Below, piece after piece: positions 1 to 8,843 of a DNA stretch of 64,000 nt. This stretch comes from CAIQQQ01 sp037445025 (GTDB lineage Bacteria > Pseudomonadota > Alphaproteobacteria > Acetobacterales > Acetobacteraceae): contig JBBILI010000024.1 of assembly GCA_037445025.1 (NCBI GenBank), positions 14,794 through 78,793 on the forward strand, given 5' to 3'. The notes under the pieces are model-generated. The model saw nothing but the letters and a program-made list of their open reading frames with translations, ran no database searches and was not told the origin of the DNA. The stretch's first letter is position 1. Each line of letters begins with the position of its first letter. The position numbers and the translations under genes are program-made.

Positions 1-1342
1 GGTGGACGACGCCGAGCAGCCGGTTGCCGTCCGCCACGGCGAGCGGCGTGCCGCCGGCCTTGGCGATGCGGTCGGCCGCCTGCTGCAGCTCACGCACCGA
101 CGCCTCACTGACCGGCAGCGCGCCGAGCGTGGCACCGCGGACATAGGAGAGCACCGAATCCACAGCACCTTTGCGAATGGACCGCCCGTCCACATCCACG
201 CCGCTCATGCGTGCTTGTGCGGTGAAAGGAATGAACACCGCATTCAGCGGCGCCATCTCCCGCCCGCGCAGGCCGTATTTCTCCTTGGCCAGCACGACGA
301 TGGAGCGGCCCTCCGGGGTCTCGTCGGACAGCGAGGAGAGCTGGGCGGCATCGGCCAGTTCCGCGTCGCTGACACCGGAGACGGTGACGAACTCGCTGGC
401 CTGGCGGTTGCCGAGCGTGATCGTGCCGGTCTTGTCGAGCAGCAGCGTGTCGACGTCGCCGGCAGCCTCCACGGCGCGGCCGGACATGGCCAGCACGTTG
501 AACCGCACCAGGCGGTCCATGCCGGCGATGCCGATGGCGGACAGCAACGCGCCGATGGTGGTGGGGATCAGCGTCACGAACAGCGCCACCAGGATCAGCA
601 CCGGAATGGTGCCGCCGGCATAGGTGGCAAAGCTCGGCAGGGTGGCCACGGCGAGCACGAAGATCAGCGTGAGGCCGGCGAGCAGGATGTTCAGCGCGAT
701 CTCGTTGGGCGTCTTCTGGCGCGAGGCGCCTTCGACGAGCGCGATCATCCGGTCGATGAAGGTGGAGCCCTGGGCTGCGGTGATGCGCACCTTGATGACG
801 TCGCTCATCACCGTGGTGCCGCCGGTCACCGCCGAACGGTCGCCGCCGCTTTCACGAATGACCGGCGCCGATTCACCGGTGATAGCGGCCTCGTTGACCG
901 AGGCGACACCCTCGATCACCTCGCCATCGGAGGGGATCAGTTCGCCCGCCTCGACCAGAACGACATCGTTCTGACGCAGCGCCGTGGCCGGAACGGTCTC
1001 GAGCGATCCGTCGGCGCGGAAACGCCGCGCCATCGCTTCGGTCTTGGCACGCCGCAGGCTGGCCGCCTGCGCCTTGCCGCGCCCCTCGGCCACGGCCTCG
1101 GCGAAGTTGGCGAACACCACGGTGAACCACAGCCAGATGTTGATCTGGATGGCGAAGCCGATGCCGGGGGCGCCGTTGATGAGGTCCTTGATCAGCAGGA
1201 TGGTGGTCAGTGTCGAGACGACCTCGACGACGAACATCACCGGGTTGCGCCACATCAGGCGCGGATCGAGTTTGCGAAACGATTGGCCAACGGCCGGGCC
1301 AAGGATGGCCGGGTCGAGCATGGACGATGAAATCCGGGTCAT
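1..1342 (-). CDS. kdpB: Potassium-transporting P-type ATPase subunit B (KdpB), 3' end beyond window
   Basis: Catalytic subunit of the KdpFABC high-affinity K+ pump in the inner membrane; it hydrolyses ATP and is phosphorylated on aspartate. I translated the minus strand from the ATG at 1342. The reading frame stays open to the window edge, giving 447 of the roughly 680 residues usual for the family. Visible are the N-terminal membrane hairpin (MFVVEVVSTLTTILL), the actuator motif TGES at about residue 152, and the phosphorylation motif DKTGT at about residue 299. The gene lies 13 bp after kdpA, so the two are surely co-transcribed. The ATP-binding domain and the last membrane helices, and kdpC, would lie to the left of the window. 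Confidence 0.95.
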   Translation of the reverse strand, partial: MTRISSSMLDPAILGPAVGQSFRKLDPRLMWRNPVMFVVEVVSTLTTILLIKDLINGAPGIGFAIQINIWLWFTVVFANFAEAVAEGRGKAQAASLRRAKTEAMARRFRADGSLETVPATALRQNDVVLVEAGELIPSDGEVIEGVASVNEAAITGESAPVIRESGGDRSAVTGGTTVMSDVIKVRITAAQGSTFIDRMIALVEGASRQKTPNEIALNILLAGLTLIFVLAVATLPSFATYAGGTIPVLILVALFVTLIPTTIGALLSAIGIAGMDRLVRFNVLAMSGRAVEAAGDVDTLLLDKTGTITLGNRQASEFVTVSGVSDAELADAAQLSSLSDETPEGRSIVVLAKEKYGLRGREMAPLNAVFIPFTAQARMSGVDVDGRSIRKGAVDSVLSYVRGATLGALPVSEASVRELQQAADRIAKAGGTPLAVADGNRLLGVVH

Positions 1343-1355
1343 GATGTGTGCTCGT

Positions 1356-3065
1356 TCAGTAGGTGGTGCCGGCGGCGAGCGCGAAGTGCTCGACGATCGG
1401 GCCCAAAGCCAGTGCAGGGAAGAAGGTGAGGCCACCCACGATCAGGATCACGCCGATCGCGAGCCCCACGAACAGCAGGCTATCCGTGGGAAACGTGCCG
1501 GTGGAAGGCGGGATGGTCTTCTTGGCGGCCATGGAGCCGGCGATGGCCAGCGCCGGGATGATGACGAAGAACCGGCCGATCATCATGCCGATACCCAGCG
1601 TGGTGTTCCAGAATGGCGTGTTGGCCGAGATGCCAGCAAACGCCGAACCGTTGTTGCCGGCCGCCGAGACATAGGCATACAGCGCCTCGGAAAACCCGTG
1701 CGGACCGCTGGCGGAAATCCCCGTCGTTCCGGCATTGACCACAACCGCCACCGCGGTGAAGCCCAGCATCACCAGCGGCAGGCACAGAATGGCCAGCATG
1801 GTCATCTTGATCTCCCGCGCCTCGATCTTCTTGCCGAGATATTCCGGGGTGCGCCCGACCATCAGGCCCGCCACGAACACCGCAACGATTGCGAACAGAA
1901 GGAAGCCGTAAAGCCCCGAGCCGACACCGCCGAAGATGATCTCACCCAGCATGATGTTGAGCATCGGGATCATGCCGCCCAGCGGCAGGAAGCTCTCGAT
2001 CATGCTGTTCACCGCGCCGCACGACGCATCAGTGGTGACGGTGGAGAAAAGGGCGGACTGTGCAATACCGAACCGAAGTTCCTTGCCCTCCATGTTGCCC
2101 ATCGAAGGATCAACCCCGAGTGCGGTGAGCAGCGGGTTGGCATGCGCCTCAGACCCGTAGAGCACCGCCACGCCGGCGAGGAACAGCAGGCCCATAGCGG
2201 CGAAGATCGCCCAGCCCTGCTTCTCGCTGCCGACCATGCGGCCGAACATGTTGGTCAGGCCGGCGCCCAGCGAAAAGATCGAGATGATCTGCAGCAAATC
2301 GACCAGCGAGGTCGGGTTCTCGAACGGATGCGCGGAGTTGGCGTTGAAGAAGCCGCCGCCATTGGTGCCGAGCATCTTGATCGCCTCCTGCGAGGCCACC
2401 GGCCCGATGGCGATGCTCTGCTTGGCGCCTTCCAAGGTCGCTGCATCCACGAAACCACCGAGAGTCTGCGGCACGCCCTGCCAGACCAGAAACAGCGTAT
2501 AGACGATGCACAGCGGAATGAGCGCATAGAGAGTCACGCGCGTCAGATCGACCCAGAAATTGCCGATCGTCTTGGATGACTTCCGGGCGAAGCCGCGCAC
2601 AAATGCCATCGCGATCGCGATGCCGGCCGCCGCCGACATGAAGTTCTGCACCGTCAGCGCCAGCATCTGCGAGCCATTGCTCATGGTGCTCTCGCCGCCA
2701 TAGCTCTGCCAGTTGGTGTTGGTCAGAAACGACACCGCGGTGTTGTAGGCGAGATCCGGCGTGATGGCGGACTGGCCGGCCGGGTTCAGCGGCAGCACCG
2801 TCTGCAGCCGCAGCAGCGCATAGGCCAGCAGAAACCCCATCACCTTGAACACCAGCATGGCCACGCCGTAGCCGACCCAGCTCTGCTCGGCATTGCGGTC
2901 AATGCCGCACACCGCATAGACCCCGCGCTCGACCGGGCCGAGCACCGGTGACAGGAACGACCGACCGCCGGTGGCGATGGTGGTGAGAAACCCGCCGAGC
3001 GGGCGTGTGATGGCGATGATGATCACGCTAAACAGCGCGATCAACGCCGAACCGGTGAATGTCAT
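1356..3065 (-). CDS. kdpA: Potassium-transporting ATPase K+-binding subunit (KdpA)
   Basis: Membrane channel-like subunit that selects and translocates K+ in the Kdp complex. At 569 residues it has normal length and about ten hydrophobic segments. The pore-loop signatures are visible: TNTNWQSYGGE near residue 115, GTNGGGFFNANSAHPFENPT near 232, TTDASCGAVNSM near 345 and AAGNNGSAFAGIS near 468. It lies between kdpF (10 bp upstream) and kdpB. The Kdp system is usually induced by K+ limitation through KdpDE; no regulator gene is visible here. Confidence 0.97.
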   Translation of the reverse strand: MTFTGSALIALFSVIIIAITRPLGGFLTTIATGGRSFLSPVLGPVERGVYAVCGIDRNAEQSWVGYGVAMLVFKVMGFLLAYALLRLQTVLPLNPAGQSAITPDLAYNTAVSFLTNTNWQSYGGESTMSNGSQMLALTVQNFMSAAAGIAIAMAFVRGFARKSSKTIGNFWVDLTRVTLYALIPLCIVYTLFLVWQGVPQTLGGFVDAATLEGAKQSIAIGPVASQEAIKMLGTNGGGFFNANSAHPFENPTSLVDLLQIISIFSLGAGLTNMFGRMVGSEKQGWAIFAAMGLLFLAGVAVLYGSEAHANPLLTALGVDPSMGNMEGKELRFGIAQSALFSTVTTDASCGAVNSMIESFLPLGGMIPMLNIMLGEIIFGGVGSGLYGFLLFAIVAVFVAGLMVGRTPEYLGKKIEAREIKMTMLAILCLPLVMLGFTAVAVVVNAGTTGISASGPHGFSEALYAYVSAAGNNGSAFAGISANTPFWNTTLGIGMMIGRFFVIIPALAIAGSMAAKKTIPPSTGTFPTDSLLFVGLAIGVILIVGGLTFFPALALGPIVEHFALAAGTTY

Positions 3066-3075
3066 AGGGATTCCC

Positions 3076-3165
3076 TCAGAACTTCTCGGGCCGCACGAGG
3101 GCGTAGACGAGATAGACGAGCAGGAAGACGGTCACGAGACCGCCGAGCACGAGGTCGGTTGTCAT
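3076..3165 (-). CDS. kdpF: Small Kdp complex subunit KdpF (29 aa)
   Basis: A 29-residue single-span hydrophobic peptide. It begins MTTDLVLGGLVTVFLLVYL and ends VYALVRPEKF, which matches the KdpF pattern of one helix followed by YALxxPExF. It stabilises the KdpABC complex in the inner membrane. It sits 10 bp upstream of kdpA on the same strand, where kdpF belongs. It is too short for ordinary gene callers. Confidence 0.88.
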   Translation of the reverse strand: MTTDLVLGGLVTVFLLVYLVYALVRPEKF

Positions 3166-3175
3166 GACATCCGCC

Positions 3176-3259
3176 TCACATGATTTCGCAAAGACGCAGA
3201 AAGCCGAGGCAGGCGGCGAAGCCGCCGACCCCGAGTAGAAGGTAGATCACGTCGAGCAT
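3176..3259 (-). CDS. 27-aa hydrophobic ORF at the head of the kdp operon
   Basis: A 27-residue peptide beginning MLDVIYLLLGVGGFAACLGF and ending LRLCEIM. It is predicted to form one membrane helix with a short basic tail. Its stop codon lies 10 bp before the kdpF start, the same spacing as kdpF to kdpA, so it looks translated with the operon. Small hydrophobic ORFs in front of kdpF occur in other proteobacteria, but I know of no assigned function. It could be a leader peptide or an extra small subunit. Confidence 0.6.
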   Translation of the reverse strand: MLDVIYLLLGVGGFAACLGFLRLCEIM

Positions 3260-3369
3260 GTCGGGTGTCCTATGAAGTCCTGCGCGGAACATCACGCCTG
3301 CGGCATAGGATTGCGATTGCGGCTTAAGGGCGTTCGTATAGGAATTTCATAGGGGGGAAGCGAGCAAGC

Positions 3370-3414
3370 GGTTCTTTTTTGAAAAAAGAACCAAAAAACT
3401 TTCTGTCCGTTGGC
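3370..3414. repeat. Hairpin repeat copy 1 (single-hairpin form)
   Basis: A perfect AT-rich hairpin (GGTTCTTTTTT / AAAAAAGAACC) is followed by CAAAAAACTTTCTGTCCG. It lies immediately downstream of the Hint-domain gene (minus strand, stop at 3415) and upstream of the kdp operon. It matches the right half of the full-length copies in reverse orientation and may end transcription of the Hint gene. Confidence 0.8.
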
Positions 3415-4860
3415 TTACGCGGCGGTGGGGGACAGCAGCACGGCAAAGCGCGCGCCCGGCGGCAGATCGAAGCGATACACACCGGCCTGCACCAGGCTTG
3501 GCGCCAGCCGCACGCCACGCACCAGCAGGCCCAGCGCCGGATCGTCGGTCATATCGATCGCCACCGCGCGTTCGGCGAAACGCTGCCACAGCGGGCGGAT
3601 CACCGCCGGATCCGTCACCAGCGGCGCCGCGCCACGATCGGCACAGCAGGCGGCGGCACCGGCGAAATCCGGCCGCAGCCGCATCAGATCGCCTACGAAA
3701 CTGTCGCGGTCGCCGGTGTCGAGATAGCTCTCCGCAGGCGTGGCCTCTGCCAGCAGAATGTCATGGGTTTCGCGTTCGAGATGCCAGTACGTGATCTCCG
3801 CCACCTGCTCCTGCACGATGCTGTCATCGTTCACCAGCGCACGCACCGGGATCAGCAGACCGTCGATGAGCAGCGCATGATCCGGCGAGAGCAGCAGATC
3901 GGCCGCAGGAACACCGTCTACCAGAGCACCGGCGCGGATGCGGACGGGCCAGATCAGTGCGGGCGCGGGGTGCTCGGCTGGGCGGATCGTGCGGTGACCG
4001 ACCCAGATCAGAGGGCGGACGGCGCCGGACGCGGTCAGCACCAGATCCCCCGCCCGCAAGGCTTCGACGGCCGCGGCGCCTTGGGGCGTTGCAATGCCGG
4101 TGCCCGCGGCAAAGCAGGCGAAGGAGACGAACACGGTGCCGAGGGCATCCGGCAACGTGTTGACGGCCGACGCCGTGATCACGCCCGAGAACGATTCCGC
4201 GGCCCCCAGCTGCAGCGTGGTGCTGGTCTGCGCGCCTGACAGGGTTAGAACATGCATGACGGGATCAAGCGTCACCGCCAGAGCACCGGATGGCCCGTTC
4301 TGCACGTCCATGAACGCCAGCATGCCGCCGCTCATCACCACCGTGTCCGTCACGGTGCCGGCGACATAGAACAGCCCGCCATCGCTGACCACGGTGCCGA
4401 CAGCAGAGCCAAGCACATCCACCATGCCACCGCTGCTGACGACGGTATGGCTGATGACGCCTGTGTTGGTGATCTGCCCGCCGGACTCCACCACGGCATC
4501 GATCAATTTTCCGCTGGCCAGCACCGCCCGGCCGCGAGTAGGCTGACAGTGGCCTGCGGCAGCAGCACCAGCGTGCCGCCTGATGCCACCGTTACGGCCA
4601 TGACCGAGGCCCCGGACGACACCATGGCGAACGCGCCGCTGCCGACATTCAGCCCTGATGCCGCGCCACCGCCATAGACATAGGCACTGCCGCCCTGCAG
4701 CAGTGTCGTCGCATTGGCCACAGCGCCGCCCAGAACCTCCAGGGTTCCGGACGTGACGCTGGCGCCGACCACCGCCCCCCCCGGAGGAAACCGTGATATA
4801 GGAATGGGGAAGGCTGATCCCGGAACTCACCTGACCCGAACTGGTGGTGGTGATCGGCAT
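3415..4860 (-). CDS. Hint-domain protein with AIDA-like Gly-Ser repeats; internal frame disturbance
   Basis: The C-terminal half carries a Hedgehog/intein-type Hint domain: CFAAGTGIATPQGA, GDLVLTASGAVRPLIWVGHRT and LLSPDHALLIDG. The N-terminal half carries short SGG-centred repeats (VSSGGMVDVLGSAVGTVVSDGG and similar) like those of AIDA-type adhesins. From about 4780 to 4515 the open frame reads as unrelated Arg/Gly-rich sequence, while a second frame there encodes clear repeats (TSGTLEVLGGAVANATTLLQ, GGSAYVYGGGAASG). A run of eight G on the coding strand (4775-4782) marks the entry into the shifted part and a GC-rich spot near 4515-4535 the exit. So two compensating indels, or sequence errors, are likely. 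No signal peptide is visible. Proposed role is a secreted or surface protein; function unproven. Confidence 0.75.
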   Translation of the reverse strand: MPITTTSSGQVSSGISLPHSYITVSSGGGGGRRQRHVRNPGGSGRRCGQCDDTAAGRQCLCLWRWRGIRAECRQRRVRHGVVRGLGHGRNGGIRRHAGAAAAGHCQPTRGRAVLASGKLIDAVVESGGQITNTGVISHTVVSSGGMVDVLGSAVGTVVSDGGLFYVAGTVTDTVVMSGGMLAFMDVQNGPSGALAVTLDPVMHVLTLSGAQTSTTLQLGAAESFSGVITASAVNTLPDALGTVFVSFACFAAGTGIATPQGAAAVEALRAGDLVLTASGAVRPLIWVGHRTIRPAEHPAPALIWPVRIRAGALVDGVPAADLLLSPDHALLIDGLLIPVRALVNDDSIVQEQVAEITYWHLERETHDILLAEATPAESYLDTGDRDSFVGDLMRLRPDFAGAAACCADRGAAPLVTDPAVIRPLWQRFAERAVAIDMTDDPALGLLVRGVRLAPSLVQAGVYRFDLPPGARFAVLLSPTAA

Positions 4861-4915
4861 CAGACGCGCTCCGGGTTAAGATCCTCTTTTCGGCTGTTTC
4901 AGACCTGCAGCAGGT

Positions 4916-5158
4916 TCAGGCTGCCTTGGCCAGCACAACCGAGACGAGATCGCCCACATTCTGCAGCCGGTCCAGCTCGCGCGTGTGCAGCTTGATGCCG
5001 AACTTCTCTTCCGTGGCGATGACGATCTCGATCTGCTTGAAGCTGTCCCACCCCGCCACATCCTTGGCGGTCAGCGTGGGGGTCAGCACCAGATCGTCGC
5101 GCATGAACACGTCGTGGAAGATCTCGGTCAGCGCCGTATAGATTTCAGGCTCGGTCAT
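4916..5158 (-). CDS. Acyl carrier protein-like protein
   Basis: An 80-residue acidic carrier protein. The phosphopantetheine attachment serine is Ser39 in GWDSFKQIE, and the helix III region ends in VGDLVSVVLAKAA. It lies 5 bp downstream of the FkbH-like gene on the same strand. A dedicated ACP beside FkbH typically receives a D-glyceryl group made from 1,3-bisphosphoglycerate. This is therefore probably a pathway-specific carrier and not the fatty-acid ACP. Confidence 0.88.
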   Translation of the reverse strand: MTEPEIYTALTEIFHDVFMRDDLVLTPTLTAKDVAGWDSFKQIEIVIATEEKFGIKLHTRELDRLQNVGDLVSVVLAKAA

Positions 5159-5163
5159 TGGGC

Positions 5164-7062
5164 TCAGCCCTCCGTGACGGTGATGAAGGTTTCAGCCGGA
5201 ACGAAGCTGGCGAGGTCGAGCACGGCCCGGCTGCTGCCGTCCTCGCGCATCTCCGCCATCTCGAAGCCCAGCTTCACGTAATGGTCGCGCACCATGCCAT
5301 TCTTTTTGGTGGGGATGTAGTCCCCCAGCAGCCGCTTGGCGCCGAGCTTCTGGGCCTGGGCTGCAATCAGGTTGAGGGTCGTCGGCTCCACCTGGCGGCC
5401 GAGCACGCGGCAGCTCATCAGCCAGGTGTCGATCAGCAGGTCGTCATCCTCCTGCAGCTTGCCGATGCAGACGGCGATGATGCCGTTGTCGCCGAATCGA
5501 TCGGTGAGCCGCAGCTGCAGGCCGAACGCCTTGTTGGACTGCATGACCTCGACCACGTCTTCCTCGGTGTAGCGCCGTGTGGTTAGGTTGAACTGGTTGG
5601 TCTTGTTGATCAGCTGCACCGTGCGCTGCAGGCCGATCCGGTCGAACCGGCGCCAGATCATCTCCATCTCCAGCCCGCGGAGATAGGCGCCCATATCGGT
5701 GGTCGAGGCCTTCAGCGCCTCGCGCGCGCGGTTGCCCTGATACTGGGCGGAACGGACACGATCCTCGTCGGTGATGGCGACACTTTCGAAATAACCGGCA
5801 TCCGAGACAGCCCGCAGGAAGGTGATCGGATCGTCGGTCACTTCCGGCACCTGCACCATCGGCAGCTCCTGGCGCACCAGGGCGCGTTCCACCGGGTTGT
5901 CATCGACGAATACCAGGCTGTCGATGCCGATGTTGAGCTCGGCGGCGATGGCCTTGATGTTGCTCGCCTTGTCCTGCCAGTTTGCGTAGAAGGCCGCGAT
6001 GTCGTTGCGCTTCAACGTCATCTCCGGATGCTTCTCGAACGGCTCGACGGCATTGGCCTCGTCGTTCTTGGAGCACACCGCCAGGATGATGCCGCGGCGC
6101 GACAGGTCACGCGCGTATTCCTGGAAGGCGGTGTAGCCTTCGCCGAGCGGGCTGCCCTGCCCCAGTACGATGCCGTCCATGCCGTCATCGCCGATCACGC
6201 CGCCCCACAGCGTGTTGTCGAGGTCGAGCACGAGGCATTTGGACGAGCGGCCCTGCAGGGCGGCGATGACGCGGCCGACCATGTCGCCATAGAACGGGGC
6301 GGCGGTGGGGGCGATCTCCTGCTTGGCGCGGTGCCACAGGCCGATGTCGTGCCAGGCGGCGATGCCGTCGCGCGCGGCGCGGGTATCGACGGTCAGCAGC
6401 TCCACGCCCGCTTTGTCGGCCATCGGGCGCAGCTGCTCATTGATTCTGGCGATCACGCGGGCGGCCGAGCCGGGCAGGCGGTGTTCGTTGAGACCGAGCA
6501 GATCCGGGTGCACCGGCAGCGGAGTCTGGTGCAGGATCGGGCACTTGAACGCCTCTCGTGCCAGGCGCCAGCATTCGGCGATGCGGTTGGTCTGCTCCTC
6601 CACCGCGGCGTCGCCATCGGCCTGTTCGAACTGCGCCGACAGGCCGGCGGCGAGGTGGTGCGCATCGAGCGCCAGCAGGATCATGTTGGGCTTGAAGGCG
6701 TTCAGGCCGGAATCGGTGTCGACCAGTTCCTGCATGTACTGGCCGTAATCGTTCTCGTAGATATCGATCCAGATGCCGCGGCGCAGGCCCGCCACACGGA
6801 TGGCGCTGTGCAGATGCGCCATGGTGCAGGAGCCGAGCATGGCGAGGCGGATCGGCTTAGTGCCGGTGCCGGACGGCGGCTTGCCGTCAAACAGCGCGCG
6901 CACGGTCTGGTCGAGCGCATTGGTGCGCACGAAATCCATTCGCAGATTGGCCAGGGCCACGGCCTCCGCCCAGGCATCCGCCGGCGCGCGGGGTTCGGTG
7001 CGCAGCGCCTTGAGACGCGCGCGCCAAGCAGGGTCCTCAGGCAGCCAGTGGAGTTGGGTCAT
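5164..7062 (-). CDS. FkbH-like HAD-superfamily protein (glyceryl-ACP forming type)
   Basis: A 632-residue protein from the ATG at 7062; a 20-residue upstream extension is possible but looks non-coding. The HAD domain begins with CLVLDLDNTLWGGVIGDDG near residue 279 and includes FVDDNPVERA. The C-terminal part is an acyltransferase-like domain (RLTDRFGDNGIIAVCIG, DTWLMSCRVLGRQVE). FkbH enzymes dephosphorylate 1,3-bisphosphoglycerate and load the glyceryl group onto an ACP; the partner ACP is the next gene. Family members are found in polyketide clusters and in surface-polysaccharide clusters. The surrounding heptose genes suggest the second setting here. Confidence 0.9.
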   Translation of the reverse strand: MTQLHWLPEDPAWRARLKALRTEPRAPADAWAEAVALANLRMDFVRTNALDQTVRALFDGKPPSGTGTKPIRLAMLGSCTMAHLHSAIRVAGLRRGIWIDIYENDYGQYMQELVDTDSGLNAFKPNMILLALDAHHLAAGLSAQFEQADGDAAVEEQTNRIAECWRLAREAFKCPILHQTPLPVHPDLLGLNEHRLPGSAARVIARINEQLRPMADKAGVELLTVDTRAARDGIAAWHDIGLWHRAKQEIAPTAAPFYGDMVGRVIAALQGRSSKCLVLDLDNTLWGGVIGDDGMDGIVLGQGSPLGEGYTAFQEYARDLSRRGIILAVCSKNDEANAVEPFEKHPEMTLKRNDIAAFYANWQDKASNIKAIAAELNIGIDSLVFVDDNPVERALVRQELPMVQVPEVTDDPITFLRAVSDAGYFESVAITDEDRVRSAQYQGNRAREALKASTTDMGAYLRGLEMEMIWRRFDRIGLQRTVQLINKTNQFNLTTRRYTEEDVVEVMQSNKAFGLQLRLTDRFGDNGIIAVCIGKLQEDDDLLIDTWLMSCRVLGRQVEPTTLNLIAAQAQKLGAKRLLGDYIPTKKNGMVRDHYVKLGFEMAEMREDGSSRAVLDLASFVPAETFITVTEG

Positions 7063-7178
7063 CGCCGCAGTCCTTCTTGCCAATCGCTGGATGTCTGTCT
7101 GACAAACCGGATGGGCGCGCAAGACCAGCGACGAGCGCCTTGCGGCCCGCTTTAGGGTCCGAAGCGAGAGAACACGCG

Positions 7179-7574
7179 CTAGACGGGCGCCGGCATGCGA
7201 CCTTCGTCATAGCCATGGCGGTTGTAGTGGTCTTGCGCGGAGACGATCTCGCCGCTCTCGATACCTTCCTTCACATCCGGATAGGTCTCGAGGTACCAAG
7301 GCTCATTGACCTCGACAGCATACGGCCGACGACCCTCGAGATACCCGTGCTCGACGAAATGGCTGGTCGCGGACGTATAGGTCCCGGCATCGATCGCCTC
7401 GGCCACATCGGGATAAGTCTCGCGATACCACGCCTCATCCACCGGAACGGCCACCAGAAGCTTGCGGACCACTCCGAGAAACTCGTCGTAGTTCATGTCG
7501 GCCTTCAGATTGCCACGTTCGGACACGAACCGGATCGTCTGTTTCAGGGATGCAAATTGCACCAGATACTTCAT
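7179..7574 (-). CDS. Small protein with two YPDV repeats
   Basis: A 131-residue protein starting at MKYLVQFAS (7574). After an N-terminal helical part come two copies of a 45-residue unit with the pattern WYxETYPDVxExIxxGxxxSAxxHxxxHGYxEGRxP. Units of this kind occur at the N-termini of glycosyltransferases and surface proteins in Acetobacteraceae and related bacteria, which fits the neighbours. No catalytic motif is seen. It stands alone, with gaps of 116 bp to fkbH and 202 bp to hldD. Function unknown. Confidence 0.75.
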   Translation of the reverse strand: MKYLVQFASLKQTIRFVSERGNLKADMNYDEFLGVVRKLLVAVPVDEAWYRETYPDVAEAIDAGTYTSATSHFVEHGYLEGRRPYAVEVNEPWYLETYPDVKEGIESGEIVSAQDHYNRHGYDEGRMPAPV

Positions 7575-7776
7575 CACCAACTCCCTGCACGAACCAACAC
7601 GGCAACGCCGGCCTGACGCTGCACGTCTTTCCGCGGGCGCCATGAGTATCCCGATTTGGTGAGCAAATCCATCGTCAAGGAGCCAAAAATGTTGCGCGGC
7701 ACAAAAAGATCATGCGGACAGACACGGGCTCAGGCGAGAATCCTGCCACGAACCACCAGGTGAAACCGGCCAATCG

Positions 7777-8763
7777 CTAGCGAAACCGGTCGGATGCGAT
7801 GAGGTAGCGCTGCACATAGTCGGTGACACCGCTCTCCAAACTCACGAACTCTTGATTGTACCCCAGCGCCCGCAGACGGTCCATCGCAGCGCAGGTGTAA
7901 TACTGATACTGTGCGCGAATGGACTCCGGCATGTCCACAAAAGTGATCCGCGGTTCATCGCCGCAGGCCCGGATCGCCGTCACCGCCAGATCATGAAAGC
8001 TCCGCGCCGTGCCCGTGCCGAGGTTCAGAATGCCGCCCGGCCGCCCCAGACCGCCGAGCCAGACCAGCACCGCCACCACGTCGGACACATAGACGAAGTC
8101 GCGCAGCTGCTCGCCATCGGCGAAGCCTGCCTTGTGCGACTTGAACAGGGTGACGCTCTGACCCGGCCGATGCGCCGACACGATCTTCGAGACAAGGCTC
8201 TGCATCGCCCCCTTGTGATACTCGTTCGGCCCATAAACGTTAAAGAACCGCAGCCCGGACCACACCGGCGGCTGGGCCTCGCCTCGGGCGGCCGATTGCA
8301 GCACCCAGCCGTCGAACAGCCATTTGCTCCAGCCATACAGGTTCAGCGGCCGCAGCCGCCGCAGCTCCGCAAGGTCGTTGCTGTCCTCAAAGCCCGCGTC
8401 ACCATCACCATAGGTGGCCGCCGACGAGGCATAGATGAACGCGATCCGATGCCGCGCGCAGGCCCGCCACAAGGCCACCGAAAACGCGAAGTTGGTGCGC
8501 AGCACCTCGTCGCCATCGGTCGCCGTGGTCGAGGAAATCGCACCCATATGGTAGATCGTCGTGATCCGCTTGGCATGGGCCTCGATAAAATCGAGCACCG
8601 CGTCGGGGTGCACAATGTCCATCGGCATGCGCTTGGCGATGTTGCGCCACTTGCCGCCGTCACGCAGCCGGTCACAGATCGCGATGTCGGTGTGACCCTG
8701 CTCTTCCAGACTTGCAACCAGATTCGAGCCGATGAAGCCGGCGCCGCCGGTGACGATGATCAA
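7777..8763 (-). CDS. hldD: ADP-L-glycero-D-manno-heptose 6-epimerase
   Basis: An NAD(P)-dependent short-chain dehydrogenase/epimerase of 328 residues. The Rossmann motif GGAGFIGSN is at residues 6-14, the family signature DRLRDGGKWRNIAKR follows near 31, and the YGWSK catalytic segment is near 143. FNVYGPNEYHKGAMQS is typical of HldD. It converts ADP-D-glycero- to ADP-L-glycero-beta-D-manno-heptose, the last step in making the heptose donor for lipopolysaccharide or glycoprotein. hldE is upstream in the same block. Confidence 0.95.
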   Translation of the reverse strand: MIIVTGGAGFIGSNLVASLEEQGHTDIAICDRLRDGGKWRNIAKRMPMDIVHPDAVLDFIEAHAKRITTIYHMGAISSTTATDGDEVLRTNFAFSVALWRACARHRIAFIYASSAATYGDGDAGFEDSNDLAELRRLRPLNLYGWSKWLFDGWVLQSAARGEAQPPVWSGLRFFNVYGPNEYHKGAMQSLVSKIVSAHRPGQSVTLFKSHKAGFADGEQLRDFVYVSDVVAVLVWLGGLGRPGGILNLGTGTARSFHDLAVTAIRACGDEPRITFVDMPESIRAQYQYYTCAAMDRLRALGYNQEFVSLESGVTDYVQRYLIASDRFR

Positions 8764-8800
8764 TGCGCGGTCCTCTTGAGAAGCAAGGTCAGGGAAGGAA

Positions 8801-8843
8801 GGACTTCTTTTCTGAAAAAAAGAAGCAAAAGACTTTCTATTCG
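8801..8843. repeat. Hairpin repeat copy 2 (single-hairpin form)
   Basis: A hairpin with stem CTTCTTTT / AAAAGAAG is followed by the family tail CAAAAGACTTTCTAT. The TAG stop codon of the 1516-aa glycosyltransferase (minus strand, 8837-8839) lies inside the tail of the repeat. It separates that gene from hldD. Confidence 0.8.

Noticed and set aside
2..1330. 442-codon plus-strand frame at the left edge
   Set aside because: Antisense to kdpB, whose motifs (TGES, DKTGT) are clear on the minus strand.
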